Shown piece by piece: positions 19,853 to 28,600 of a stretch of 64,000 nucleotides of DNA (positions within the stretch are counted from its first letter, which is position 1; the number at the start of each line of letters is the position of its first letter). The position numbers and the translations under genes were made by a program. The notes below the pieces were generated by a model. It was not told where the DNA came from and did not search any database. It saw nothing but the letters and a program-made list of their open reading frames with translations. This DNA is from Planctomycetota bacterium (GTDB taxonomy: Bacteria > Planctomycetota > E44-bin39). Location of the stretch: positions 26,522-90,521 of the forward strand of contig SOJX01000090.1 of the NCBI GenBank assembly GCA_004376375.1, given 5' to 3'.

Positions 19853-20193
19853 GTTCTATGTTGCGGAGCGTGACAAGTACAAACCTTGTCCAGAACAATA
19901 CATAACTTACCCTTTATAAAAACTATCCCCACGGCTAGATTCTACTTCACAGGCGGTAACTGTCAAGATAATTATGCGGCTCTTTGCTTTCAGGCTTTCA
20001 ATATGTCTCGAGTTCAATGAGGTCTCCCGACCATATAATGCCTGCCCGGCGGCTCGGACTTCATTGTGTCAAGACACTGGCTTGACTTCCGCGCCTTACT
20101 GTGATATCACAATTGCAGGCAAACGATGTTTATTTCCGTCTATGCTGACGAGGAGCGCCCCTACAACTGACCTATTACGAGAAAGCAGGTTTC
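19853..20193. other. Divergent intergenic region
   Basis: Holds the minus-strand operon promoter and, on the plus strand, TTGACT (20082-20087), 17 bp, TATCAC (20105-20110), a possible promoter for the lipoprotein gene. A small GTGTC-AA-GACAC inverted repeat (20066-20077) lies just before that -35. A solitary half of the GTAGGGGC palindrome (GGAGCGCCCCTAC) is at about 20151-20163. No gene seen. Confidence 0.5.
19939..19966 (-). promoter_or_regulatory. Sigma-70 promoter of the pilB-like operon
   Basis: On the minus strand TTGACA (19966-19961), 16-bp spacer, TAGAAT (19944-19939). About 80 nt of leader precede the start at 19852. Confidence 0.75.
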
Positions 20194-21771
20194 ATGCGCG
20201 TTAAACGTTTACCAATTCTGCTGCTTCCGGCGATCCTGCTGTTTACGGGTTGCAAGGGGAACGAGCCGGTCGCGCCGCGGCTGAAAATAATGAAAACATC
20301 CCAGGCGGATGACTACTCCGGCGACGTTACCGTCGATTACGTGATTTATCACCAGAATTCAAAACCCGTAGCATTAACTGTCGAATATTCACTGGATTCG
20401 GGTGCCTCCTGGCAGGCCGTTACCGAGGGAACCAACAGCAGTGGCATTACCGGACTTCTCAGCAGCCGCAAGGGGGCGCCGTATAAACTTGTCTGGGCGA
20501 CGGCAACGGACATGCGAAACAGCAGCCGCGTCGCGAAACTGAGATTTATTTCCTATACTTTCGATAAAGGTGCCGCCGAATTCGGGCAACCCGTGGAAAC
20601 CTCTGCCATCAAAGTCAGGAACTTTACCATGGGGTCGCTCGGGTGCGTGGCCGTGCTTGCCCCGGCGGACAACGATACGGACGCCCTTTCGCCCTCGATT
20701 GCCGCGTTACGCGACGGAGGGGTCGCGGCGGTCTGGGAATCCGGGAATTCGACAGACTCTGTTATTCAGTTCGCCGGCGCGCCCGCCGATTCCGTTGTCT
20801 TCGGCGCGCCCGTGCCTGTAAACCCGGCACATGCATCTCCCGCCGCCGAAAATTCTCCCGATATCGGCGCGGACCCCAAAGGCGGGTTGTATGCCGTCTG
20901 GACCGAACCGGTGTCCGGCTACCGGCGGTTGAGGTTTTCGTTCAGTTATGATAACGGCGCAGCCTGGAGTGAGCCGAAAGGAATAAGCTATAAAGCGGAT
21001 CTCGATGAGACCGATCCCCGGCTGATGGTTTCAGGGAATTCCTCGAGGGTTGCGCGGGCGACCGGCGCGCCGGGAGGGGACAGAAACATTTTTTTCTCTT
21101 ACAGCCCCGGCAGCGGAATCTTCTACTATGAGACCAGGGTCAACGTCGGTTTCGGCAGCGATATCTTCGATCACCAGTCGCCGGACCTTGTGCGGGGCAA
21201 CTCGGCGCAGGTGGTCTGCGCGTGGATCGCGCAGCGCGGCCAGAAGCGATACGTGTGGACATCCCTGGCACATAACGAGGCAACCTGGGAATGGGCAAAA
21301 CTCGTCTCCGACGGCGAATCGACCGCCCCCACCGGCGTCCGGCTCTGCGCCGACGCGTGGGGAGCAATACACGCGGTATGGATCGATAACCGGGAGGGTG
21401 AGCCCCGGATATACGGAAGCACTTCATACAACGGCGGCTATTCCTGGACGGCCAACCGTAATTTAATCGATAACGCCTCCGGCGTCGAATTTTCAAGCCC
21501 CGACATGGTCGCGGACGGGACCGGGCAGTTAGTGCTGTTCTGGATAGATAATTCGTCCGGCACCCGGGAAGTATACGCGGCAACCAGCCTCGACAAAGGA
21601 TTCACCTACGAGCCGCCTGTTCTCATGAGTCAGGACAAACCGCTCCCCGGCGCCGAGTGCATATCGCTCCGTGCGGCGATAACGCCGGACGGCGTGCCCG
21701 TATGCGCGTTCGTCGAGGAGTCGACCTTCCCCGGCAGATATCACATCCGCTTCGCCCGCGCCGCGAAATAA
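20194..21771 (+). CDS. Lipoprotein with BNR/sialidase-like beta-propeller repeats
   Basis: 525 residues. A signal peptide ends in the lipobox FTGC (Cys21), so it is a lipid-anchored envelope protein. Residues about 30-120 form an Ig-like/fibronectin-like N-terminal part (TVDYVIYHQNSKPVALTVEY, SLDSGASWQAVT). The rest has repeated blades with SxDxGxxW-type signatures, such as FSYDNGAAWSEP, STSYNGGYSWTANR and ATSLDKGFTYEPP, typical of BNR/sialidase-like propellers. The catalytic Arg triad of true sialidases is not obvious, so a binding role is more likely. Monocistronic; a long repeat array follows. Confidence 0.8.
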   Translation: MRVKRLPILLLPAILLFTGCKGNEPVAPRLKIMKTSQADDYSGDVTVDYVIYHQNSKPVALTVEYSLDSGASWQAVTEGTNSSGITGLLSSRKGAPYKLVWATATDMRNSSRVAKLRFISYTFDKGAAEFGQPVETSAIKVRNFTMGSLGCVAVLAPADNDTDALSPSIAALRDGGVAAVWESGNSTDSVIQFAGAPADSVVFGAPVPVNPAHASPAAENSPDIGADPKGGLYAVWTEPVSGYRRLRFSFSYDNGAAWSEPKGISYKADLDETDPRLMVSGNSSRVARATGAPGGDRNIFFSYSPGSGIFYYETRVNVGFGSDIFDHQSPDLVRGNSAQVVCAWIAQRGQKRYVWTSLAHNEATWEWAKLVSDGESTAPTGVRLCADAWGAIHAVWIDNREGEPRIYGSTSYNGGYSWTANRNLIDNASGVEFSSPDMVADGTGQLVLFWIDNSSGTREVYAATSLDKGFTYEPPVLMSQDKPLPGAECISLRAAITPDGVPVCAFVEESTFPGRYHIRFARAAK

Positions 21772-21948
21772 GGGATACGGGATAAGGGATAAGGGTAAGG
21801 GATAAGGGAAGAGGGGAAGAGGGGAAGAGGGGAAGAGGGGAAGAAGAATATAATATATTTAGCGGCGCAGCTTGCTGCGCGTTAATAAAAAAGGAAACAA
21901 GGTAACAAGGAAATAAGGAAATAAGGAAATAAGGTAATAAGAAAGAAG
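21772..21948. repeat. Compound array: GGGATAA, GGGGAAGA, CTTG palindrome, AAGGAAATA
   Basis: Four elements follow the lipoprotein stop: GGGATAA-type units (21773-21808), five GGGGAAGA-type units (21809-21846), a TTTAGCGGCGCAGCTTGCTGCGCG palindrome split as GCGCAGC-TT-GCTGCGC (21865-21880), then AAGGAAACA/AAGGAAATA units (21890-21945). All fit between two plus-strand lipoprotein genes. Confidence 0.85.
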
Positions 21949-21954
21949 TAACCT

Positions 21955-22638
21955 ATGAAGTACATGCTCCCCGTTCTGGCGTGCATTCCCTTCCTCACCG
22001 GTTGTGCCTATATGAAAAACCGCGCGCTGGACTTTGCTGATGTTTTTGCTGTAAAGGTGAGTTATGGTCCGGGTGTAGCCACTGGTGTATCAGCTAGCGG
22101 TTTTTTCCGAGCAGATGTGGGGTGGAGCGACAAAACATGTTATCCGCTTTTCAGATGGGATTATCTGGAAGAGAAAAGAATTACATTTGGCGTACCGTGC
22201 AATTTTTTTCTACCACACGTTGGATTGAAGATAGCGTTGGTCACAGGATTGTCGTGGGAACATCGCCCTGACTGGTTTGATGACGGCGGTGATTGGGTTT
22301 GCGCCCTTGGTCTTTTTTCTACAGGTCTGGAAAACTCGAAATGGACTTTGTACGATAATAATTTCGATACAACCAGTTTTGCGGTCGCCGGGGTTGACAT
22401 TGGCAAACTAGTCGGAGAGGATAGACTTTTTTCCGCATGGTACCAGTGGGCGCGGTATTTTGACATCACGGTTGATGTACACATCTGGGCCGGGTTTGAA
22501 GCTGGATTCAGCCCCGCCGAATTTACTGACTTTCTCCTTGGCTGGTTCAACGTGGACATCGCGGGAGATGATACGAAAACAGAGGAAGCAGAACCGAAAG
22601 GGGAAGAAGAAACCGAACCCGAGGAGGAGGAAGAGTGA
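21955..22638 (+). CDS. Lipoprotein of unknown function
   Basis: 227 residues with a signal peptide and lipobox LTGC (Cys17). The mature part begins with AYMKNRALDFADVFAVKVSYGPG-like sequence followed by Gly/aromatic-rich beta strands (GFFRADVGWSDK, WAGFEAGFSPAEFTDFLLGW). This resembles small outer-membrane-associated lipoproteins that are often found as families in such genomes. The C-terminal 20 residues are almost all Glu/Pro. The gene is AT-richer than its neighbours. It overlaps by 4 bp a short open frame that uses its poly-Glu codons as a ribosome-binding site. Confidence 0.75.
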   Translation: MKYMLPVLACIPFLTGCAYMKNRALDFADVFAVKVSYGPGVATGVSASGFFRADVGWSDKTCYPLFRWDYLEEKRITFGVPCNFFLPHVGLKIALVTGLSWEHRPDWFDDGGDWVCALGLFSTGLENSKWTLYDNNFDTTSFAVAGVDIGKLVGEDRLFSAWYQWARYFDITVDVHIWAGFEAGFSPAEFTDFLLGWFNVDIAGDDTKTEEAEPKGEEETEPEEEEE

Positions 22639-22745
22639 AGCGTTTATTTACCTTGTTCCTCGTGTGGCTTTCGGGGGGATTTCTGGTGGCATGGATTCAT
22701 GGATTCTGCGGGCATACTCTAATATTAAGTTGGAATTTGCGTTAA
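22635..22745 (+). CDS. Possible 36-residue membrane peptide
   Basis: GTG at 22635 overlapping the lipoprotein stop as GTGA. GAGGAGGAGG immediately upstream (the lipoprotein's terminal Glu codons) is an excellent ribosome-binding site. The peptide starts MKRLFTLFLVWLSGGFLVAW: two basic residues then a hydrophobic segment, like a small membrane protein or signal peptide. It ends at TAA 22743-22745. No homologue is known to me; the overlap and site are the evidence. Confidence 0.42.
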   Translation: MKRLFTLFLVWLSGGFLVAWIHGFCGHTLILSWNLR

Positions 22746-23295
22746 GTTTGATGAGTAGGGCCAGAAATGGCAAAATTCGTGTCAAAATGACAATATGTGT
22801 AAAATATACACAGCAAATATAGGCGAATTTCTGATATTGGTTCACACATAGTTTACCCGGGCTTCAATTTTGCCTGTGAAGGCGGTTTAAATCGTCGCTG
22901 TTGCGTTTAAAATTCGAAAAGGTCTTCCGGGTCGGCTTTTTCGCAAACGGGCGCCAGCGGGCTTTATTTGGTTTCTGAGTTGACGGGCCCGGGAGCCAAC
23001 GGAAACCGATTATTCAATCGACTACCTTGCATTACAAGGTAGTGAACGTTATGTGGCAAAGAAAATCCTGGATTCCCGCCTCCGCGGGAATGACGGCGGT
23101 CAAGCAAGGCGCGGGCATCTCCCAAAAATTCCCGCTGGCGCGCGTTTTTGCGGCGGCGAAGCCGCGTGCAAAAACCGTGACAGCGGGTAATCTTCCAATC
23201 GCCAATCGAAAATCGCAAATCGAAAATTGAAAACGCCCGGGTTTCCGGGAACACCTTGCGAGTTACCACACCCCACACACGACACACGACTCACC
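22746..23295. other. Non-coding stretch with a REP-like palindrome and short arrays
   Basis: No convincing gene. Holds GGATTCCCGCCTCCGCGGGA, a palindrome of the ATTCCCGC/GCGGGAAT type common in many bacteria (about 23071-23095). It also has an AATCGCCAATCGAAA-type tandem array (23195-23234) and CACAC-rich DNA (23262-23292) just before the promoter of the next gene. Confidence 0.6.
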
Positions 23296-23324
23296 TTGAC
23301 ATCGCTCAGGCCGCCTGATAGAAT
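23296..23324 (+). promoter_or_regulatory. Sigma-70 promoter of the 23365-26434 operon
   Basis: TTGACA (23296-23301), 17-bp spacer, TAGAAT (23319-23324), about 35 nt before the start at 23365. Confidence 0.8.
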
Positions 23325-23364
23325 GGGGTTTCAGTGATTAGGGTCATTTCTCGGGAGCAAGGCC

Positions 23365-24534
23365 GTGAAATCCAAAGTCGCATTTCTCATGCCGGCAATT
23401 GCGCTGATTCTTACGATTGGGTGTTCGCCGCTGGTCTACGTCGAAACGCTGGTGCCGCCCAAGGATCGCGTCGAGGGGATACGCTCGGTTGCGGTAATAA
23501 CCGCGGGGAGCCCGTTTGACCGCCGCAATGCGCGTGCGGCCCGCGTGGTTGCCGAGCGGCTGGCGGCAGTGCTCAGCAAATCGCCTATCTATTCCAGAGT
23601 GCGCTACAAGCCGAATTACAACGCGGACGAGATCACCTGCGATTCGCGCGGTTTTCCCTCCCCGGATGATTGCATGGTGATTCAGCAGGAACTGGGCGTT
23701 GATGCCGTTGCCGTGGTGGTGGTGGACCATTTCAGTTCACGGATTTACCGCCGGCCGGTCTACATAAGTTATGGATTTGGCAGCCATGACCCGCACGGCC
23801 ACATGGGCATGACGTTCCACGATTCCTATGAATCGTACATCGTGGACGGTATTCTTTCGGCAAGTTTCCGCATGTTCGCGAGCGGTGAAGTTGTTTCCAA
23901 GCCGCGGATTCCCGCGCAGCGCATAAGGGAGCGAACCGACTGGTATCTTTCAAAGGATGAGATCCTTGACATGCTCGCCGACCACGCGGTCGAGCCGTTC
24001 GTTTCCTTTATCGACGTGGTAACGGTTCGGCGGCCGCGGGTGCTCAAGACCGGTGGCGAAGGCGAGATCAAGCGGGGCGTCAAGGCCGCACTTAGAGAGA
24101 GATGGCGGGAGGCGGAAAATATCTGGCGCGCCACGTCTGCCGCTTTTCCCGCCAATTACGCGAGCTTCTATAACCTTGCCGTAGGCGCGGAAGTCAGGGA
24201 AAATTTTGAAGAAGCGTTTGAAATGTATCAAAAGGCGCGCGGGCTGACCGACAAGGCGGAATCGTTTTCGAAGGAGATCGGGCAGGTCGAGGACTCTATC
24301 AAGGCGATTGAGCTTATCGATGCCGCGGGTGACCCGCGAGGCGTCAGAAAGTCCGAAGCAGAGGAAGAAGAACCGCTCGAGAAGACCGAGACCGGGGAGA
24401 CCGAGGAAAAGACGGTAAAACGCAGGACAGTAGTAACTCCGGATGAGCCCGCTGAACAGGCCCCGGAGGACAAGACTGAGAAACTGAAGCCGGAAAAACC
24501 TTCCCCCAATGAACCTGAAGGGGATAACCGATGA
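23365..24534 (+). CDS. Lipoprotein of unknown function with charged C-terminal tail
   Basis: 389 residues. A signal peptide and lipobox TIGC (Cys20) make it a lipoprotein. Residues 40-220 resemble the GNA1162/CsgG-like type of lipoprotein domain: VEGIRSVAVITAGSPFDRRN, then VQQELGVDAVAVVVV-like sequence. That resemblance is only by pattern. Residues 230-310 are helical and TPR-like (REAENIWRATSAAFPANYAS, YNLAVGAEVRENFEEAFEMY). The tail after 310 is a Glu/Lys/Pro linker. First gene of a three-gene operon with 1-4-bp overlaps; the next product is also envelope-directed. Confidence 0.78.
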   Translation: MKSKVAFLMPAIALILTIGCSPLVYVETLVPPKDRVEGIRSVAVITAGSPFDRRNARAARVVAERLAAVLSKSPIYSRVRYKPNYNADEITCDSRGFPSPDDCMVIQQELGVDAVAVVVVDHFSSRIYRRPVYISYGFGSHDPHGHMGMTFHDSYESYIVDGILSASFRMFASGEVVSKPRIPAQRIRERTDWYLSKDEILDMLADHAVEPFVSFIDVVTVRRPRVLKTGGEGEIKRGVKAALRERWREAENIWRATSAAFPANYASFYNLAVGAEVRENFEEAFEMYQKARGLTDKAESFSKEIGQVEDSIKAIELIDAAGDPRGVRKSEAEEEEPLEKTETGETEEKTVKRRTVVTPDEPAEQAPEDKTEKLKPEKPSPNEPEGDNR

Positions 24535-25907
24535 TCTATCGTATCGCAGGCGGATGGAGATTTTTCGTAATTATCGTTCTTGTGTCCGCATTCGCAGGGT
24601 TGGGCTACCGCGGTGCGTCGGCGAAACCCAAGAAGCGAAAGTACCGCGAAGGCCAGAAAAGTGAAATCAAGAAAATCATGAAGGAAATGGTCAAGTATCT
24701 GAATACGGACGACGAAGAAAAGCGCGCCAAGCTCATAACCAAGATGAAGCGCCTGGGCAGGGCCAAGGCGTTTTCCACGTTTGAGAAAGCCGCACAGGCT
24801 TCCCTGAACATGCGCAAGCCGTTCAAGAAAGGCTACAGCGAAGTCGAGACCGAGAATGCGACGGATATCAGCATCTACGTCCCGTCCGGGTACAGCCCCG
24901 CGAAGCCGCGTCCCCTGGTTGTTGCGCTGCACCACTCCGCGACCGGCGAGCCGTGGAAGGAAATGGTCACCCTCTATCTCAGGTCTAATCTCGAAAGCAA
25001 GAAATATCTCGCCGTGCTTCCGCAAAACCCCGGTTTCGGATGGACCGCGCCCAAGTCGGCGAGGAAAGTTATCGACGCGATCGAGTACATGATCGAGAAC
25101 TTCAACGTGGATATCAACAGGATTTTCCTCTTCGGGTACCAGTTCGGCGCCAACGGATGCTGGTATATGGCGTGTTACCACGGCTCGAGGTTTGCGGGCG
25201 TCGCCTCTCTCGGCGGCGCGCTGAACGATGAAAGGCTTCTCAACGCCGCCAACGTTCCCATCCTGGCGTACGCCGCATCGGATGACGCCTCGACCACTCC
25301 GGACGAGCTCGAGAAACTGGCAAAAAAACTCACGGATGCCGGGGGCAATATAACGGTCAAAACGGTTACGGCCGGGCCGGAGAGCGCGGCCATAAAAGGC
25401 GCGCTGTACTCACAGGTGAAATACTGTTTCCAGTTTTTTGAGAAGCAGAGGCGCAATCCGCTCCCCAGGAAGTTCCGCTGGGAGCTGCCGCTTCGCGGGG
25501 ATGATTTCGGCTATTATCTTGCGTTCGGCGAGCAGTGGGAAGGGACGGTCGAGGTGGAGGTGGCTTCGGAAAGCCGCATCGATATCAAGACTACCGAGGA
25601 AATCGAGGGCTTTACACTGCTTCTTTCCGACAGCCTGTTCAACCTCGAGGAGCCGATCGAGGTCTTTGTGAACGGCGAGCGCAAATTTTTCGATAAAAAG
25701 CCCGGCGATATCGTTTTCCTTCTGGATTGCCGCGAGGGATGGGGCAGGTCGCGCTGCTTTGCAAACAAGATCGACTTTACCGAGCTGAAACCCGAGAAGC
25801 CGAAAAAGGAGACAAAGAGAAGGAAAAGGAAGCGCGCCGACGAAGACGAGGACGAAGACAAGGACGAGGACAAGGGCAGGGAAAAAGACGAGGAGGAGAA
25901 GCCCTGA
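24531..25907 (+). CDS. Exported alpha/beta-hydrolase-fold protein lacking the nucleophile Ser
   Basis: 458 residues with an N-terminal membrane/signal segment (FFVIIVLVSAFAGLGY, 11-26). Residues about 105-300 follow the esterase/PHB-depolymerase pattern: YVPSGYSPAKPRPLVVALHH, then AIEYMIENFNVDINRIFLFG. The nucleophile elbow GxSxG is GYQFGANG here: Gln204 (CAG at 25140-25142) replaces Ser, and no clear catalytic His follows. It is therefore probably non-catalytic, or uses other chemistry. A beta-rich C-terminal domain ends in a Lys/Glu/Asp low-complexity tail. It overlaps the upstream lipoprotein by 4 bp and the downstream phosphodiesterase by 1 bp. Confidence 0.75.
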   Translation: MIYRIAGGWRFFVIIVLVSAFAGLGYRGASAKPKKRKYREGQKSEIKKIMKEMVKYLNTDDEEKRAKLITKMKRLGRAKAFSTFEKAAQASLNMRKPFKKGYSEVETENATDISIYVPSGYSPAKPRPLVVALHHSATGEPWKEMVTLYLRSNLESKKYLAVLPQNPGFGWTAPKSARKVIDAIEYMIENFNVDINRIFLFGYQFGANGCWYMACYHGSRFAGVASLGGALNDERLLNAANVPILAYAASDDASTTPDELEKLAKKLTDAGGNITVKTVTAGPESAAIKGALYSQVKYCFQFFEKQRRNPLPRKFRWELPLRGDDFGYYLAFGEQWEGTVEVEVASESRIDIKTTEEIEGFTLLLSDSLFNLEEPIEVFVNGERKFFDKKPGDIVFLLDCREGWGRSRCFANKIDFTELKPEKPKKETKRRKRKRADEDEDEDKDEDKGREKDEEEKP

Positions 25908-26434
25908 TGAGGATAGGAATTGTGGCCGATACCCACGGCAACGAGGACCTGATGATGCGCGCGGCTGCAATGCTGCAGGACATGTTCGAGGTCGAGCGCT
26001 TCATCCATCTCGGCGACAACGAGGGCGACGCAGACAAGCTTTCTTCTCTGGGGCTTCCGCATATCGGCGTGCCGGGTATTTACGATTCGGACTACCCGGA
26101 AAAGGGCGACAGTTGCGCCCACATGGAGGATATCGGCGACTTCACATTAGTCGCGATTCACGACCTTCGCGATCTCGGCCGGCTGCGGGGGCGTGCATTT
26201 CATATTGTCTGTCACGCCCACTCGCACAGCCACACGCTTGCGGTGAACCTGGGCAAGCTTTTCCTCAACCCCGGCCACCTGAAAGGTGAGAAGGACCGCG
26301 GCAATCCCCCCTCGTGTGCCTTTCTCGAGATTAAAGAAGGTACGGCGAAGGCGACGATAGTCGACCTGAAAGGGGAAGTGTTAAGCGAGATGGAATTCAT
26401 CCTGCCCAAGGGAGACGACGGGTCTAATTTCTAA
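25907..26434 (+). CDS. YfcE/MJ0936-type metallophosphoesterase
   Basis: 175 residues from the ATG at 25907, which overlaps the preceding TGA by one base. Calcineurin-like motifs: DTHGN (residues 8-12), HLGDNEG (about 38-44), then CHAHSHSHTL and NPGH near the C-terminal half. These bind two metal ions. Members hydrolyse phosphodiesters, often with artificial substrates only, so the natural substrate is unknown. Cytoplasmic, last gene of the operon from 23365. The GVPG motif where others have GNCD is slightly changed (GVPGIYDSDYP). Confidence 0.85.
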   Translation: MRIGIVADTHGNEDLMMRAAAMLQDMFEVERFIHLGDNEGDADKLSSLGLPHIGVPGIYDSDYPEKGDSCAHMEDIGDFTLVAIHDLRDLGRLRGRAFHIVCHAHSHSHTLAVNLGKLFLNPGHLKGEKDRGNPPSCAFLEIKEGTAKATIVDLKGEVLSEMEFILPKGDDGSNF

Positions 26435-26436
26435 GA

Positions 26437-26587
26437 TTTCGGATTGCAGATTTCGGATTGTGGATTGTCAATCCCATTTAGCGGCGCAGCTTGCTGCATG
26501 CGTTTCTTAATAAATAAAACCGACGAACCGACGAACCGACGAACCGAATAACCGAATAACCGAATAACCGACGAACCGAACAACCAA
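26437..26587. repeat. Compound array with CTTG palindrome
   Basis: GATTTCGGATTGCAGATTTC-type units (26437-26470), a TTTAGCGGCGCAGCTTGCTGC palindrome (26477-26500), then CCGACGAA and CCGAATAA units (26520-26585), about eight copies, up to the start of the radical-SAM gene. Confidence 0.85.
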
Positions 26588-26595
26588 AGGCTGCC

Positions 26596-27528
26596 GTGGA
26601 TCAATCTTTCAGATACCTTTCGTTCGGGCGCTACCTGCGCGGCAGGTTCGGCCGGCCGGTACACAAGATATCAATACACGCCGGATTCACCTGCCCGAAC
26701 CGCGACGGGACGATTGGAACCACCGGTTGCATCTACTGCGATAACCGCTCGTTTTCCCCGGCCTCGAACAACCCCGGCCTCGGCCAGAAAATAAAGCCGA
26801 TTCGAGAGCAGATCGAACAGGCGAAGGTTTTTCTGAGCGAGCGTTACGGCGCCGACAGGTTCATCGCATACTTCCAGAGCTATACGAATACTCACGCGCC
26901 GGTGGAGGTGCTTCGGCGGCGTTACGGCGAGGCGCTTGAAGATCCCGACGTGATCGGCATCGCAATAGGCACGCGCCCGGATTGCGTCGACGATGAAAAA
27001 CTGGACCTGATAAGCGATATCGCGCGGACGCATCATACCTGGGTTGAGTACGGGCTGCAGACCGCAAATGATGAAACGCTCGAGGCCGTCAATCGCGGTC
27101 ACGACGTGGCTGCGTTTGACCGCGCCGTTTCCGAGACGCGTGGGCGCGGCTTACTCGTCTGCGCGCACGTCATTTTCGGTCTGCCCGGCGACACCCGCGA
27201 AGACATGCTGGATACGATCCGGCACTGTGTCGGTGCGGGGGTTGAGGGTATCAAGTTCCACCAGCTTCATGTAATAAGAGATACGCCGCTTGCGGAACTC
27301 TGGGAAAAAGGCGAAGTTCCGCTTCTCGATTTCGAGACGTATCTGGACCTGGTCGTCGAGTCGATTGAATTGCTTCCGCCCGGGACGGTCGTGCACAGGC
27401 TGTTCGGCACGGGCCCGAAGGAGTTGTGGCTCGGGCCGAACTGGAACATGCGCCCGCAGGAAATACAGCTTGCCATAGAGCGTGAGCTCGAAAAGCGCGA
27501 TACGTACCAGGGCAGGAAGAAAGTATGA
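26596..27528 (+). CDS. Radical-SAM protein, YhcC/TIGR01212 family
   Basis: 310 residues starting at GTG 26596 (AAAGG six bases before). The cluster motif is the family-specific CPNRDGTIGTTGCIYC (about residues 34-49), where the first Cys is widely spaced from the CxxC pair. Further conserved blocks are YFQSYTNTHAP, IGTRPDC, VEYGLQTANDETLEAVNRGH and FGLPGDTREDML. The enzyme should cleave S-adenosylmethionine with a [4Fe-4S] cluster; the product is not known for the family. It is preceded and followed by repeat arrays and has no other operon partner. Confidence 0.9.
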   Translation: MDQSFRYLSFGRYLRGRFGRPVHKISIHAGFTCPNRDGTIGTTGCIYCDNRSFSPASNNPGLGQKIKPIREQIEQAKVFLSERYGADRFIAYFQSYTNTHAPVEVLRRRYGEALEDPDVIGIAIGTRPDCVDDEKLDLISDIARTHHTWVEYGLQTANDETLEAVNRGHDVAAFDRAVSETRGRGLLVCAHVIFGLPGDTREDMLDTIRHCVGAGVEGIKFHQLHVIRDTPLAELWEKGEVPLLDFETYLDLVVESIELLPPGTVVHRLFGTGPKELWLGPNWNMRPQEIQLAIERELEKRDTYQGRKKV

Positions 27529-27612
27529 AGTATGAAGGCTGAAGTATGAAATAAGGAAATGCTAATTTTCTTAATTCATACTTCATTCTTCAGCCTTTAT
27601 ACCTTCTTCTTA
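27517..27612. repeat. Inverted tandem array (AAGTATGA units) forming a long hairpin
   Basis: Left arm AAGTATGAAGTATGAAGGCT onwards (27521-27557) and right arm of CATACTTCATTCTTCAGCCT type (27577-27612) are imperfect inverted copies over about 40 bp, with an AT-rich loop. It begins inside the last codons of the upstream radical-SAM gene and ends just before the next. Confidence 0.88.
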
Positions 27613-27619
27613 GGATTTT

Positions 27620-28501
27620 ATGATGCCACCCAGATATAAAGACCCCGTCTACCGGCCGCCGAGCGAGGCAATGAGCCTGCTGATACAGGTGAGCTTCAGC
27701 TGTCCGTACAACAGGTGCACGTTCTGCGGGATGTACAAGGGCCACAAGTTCGGGATTCGTCCTATCGAGGAGGTGCTCGAGGATATCGAAACATGCGGGC
27801 AGGAGTACGGCAACTCCGTCCGCACGGTTTTTCTGCCCGACGGGAACTCGATTTTCCTGCCGACCGATGACCTCGTAAGAATCTGCGAGGCGATTGTCGA
27901 CGCTTTCCCCGGTCTCGAGCGGATAACTTCCTACGGCAGCGCGCGCTTTGTCGTAAAAAAGACGGCTGAGGAATGGAAACGCCTTCGCGGGGCGGGGCTT
28001 TCGCGCATCCACATGGGTATCGAATCAGGCGACCCGGAAACGCTGAAAAAAGTAAAGAAGGGCGCGACGCGCGAGACTTTTATCGAGGCTGCCCGCCTGT
28101 TGCATGAAGCGGATTTTGAGATTTCCGAATATATCCTTATCGGCATTGCCGGTCCGGAGCGCTCCAGAGAACATGCCGTAGCTTCCGCGACTCTGCTGAA
28201 CGAGGTGAGGCCGCACTTCGTCCGTTTGCGTACGTGGGTACCCGTTCCGGCGGCGCCGATGTATGAAGAGTACGAATCTGAAGAGTTCCGCCTGCTTGAT
28301 CCCTTTGAAGCTCTCCAGGAAATGCGAACCCTTATTGAAAATCTGGAATGCGAGACCCTGCTGCTGACGGATCATGTGTCTAACTTCGCCGCTATCAATG
28401 GAAAGATTCCCGACGACAAATCCGACATGCTTGCCGCGATTGAAGAAGCCCTCAAGCTCGACAGGTCAGACTTCCGCCCCGATATTATCCGAAGGCTGTA
28501 A
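27620..28501 (+). CDS. Radical-SAM protein with CX4CX2C cluster motif
   Basis: 293 residues. The N-terminal motif CPYNRCTFC (about residues 30-38) has four rather than the usual three residues between the first two Cys. Other radical-SAM features are intact: the GNSIFL/LPDGNS strand, RIHMGIESGDPETLKKVKKG, and ISEYILIGIAGPE (the hydrophobic GxIxGxxGxx-like region). The best match by pattern is the group of uncharacterised Fe-S oxidoreductases with CPxNxCxFC. Substrate unknown. It follows the YhcC-family gene on the same strand but is separated by a hairpin array. Confidence 0.85.
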   Translation: MMPPRYKDPVYRPPSEAMSLLIQVSFSCPYNRCTFCGMYKGHKFGIRPIEEVLEDIETCGQEYGNSVRTVFLPDGNSIFLPTDDLVRICEAIVDAFPGLERITSYGSARFVVKKTAEEWKRLRGAGLSRIHMGIESGDPETLKKVKKGATRETFIEAARLLHEADFEISEYILIGIAGPERSREHAVASATLLNEVRPHFVRLRTWVPVPAAPMYEEYESEEFRLLDPFEALQEMRTLIENLECETLLLTDHVSNFAAINGKIPDDKSDMLAAIEEALKLDRSDFRPDIIRRL

Positions 28502-28577
28502 ATAAGGCAACAAGGTAACAAGGGAACAAGGGAACAATCAATATGTTAGCCGCGCCGCTTGCGGCGCGCGCGGCTTC
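28502..28577. repeat. AACAAGG array and CTTG-type palindrome
   Basis: AACAAGG/AACAAGGG units (28508-28536) then TTAGCCGCGCCGCTTGCGGC (28546-28565) extending to 28575. The core is GCGCCGC-TT-GCGGCGC. Lies between convergent genes. Confidence 0.82.
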
Positions 28578-28600
28578 TTTTCATAATTCATAATTGGGTA

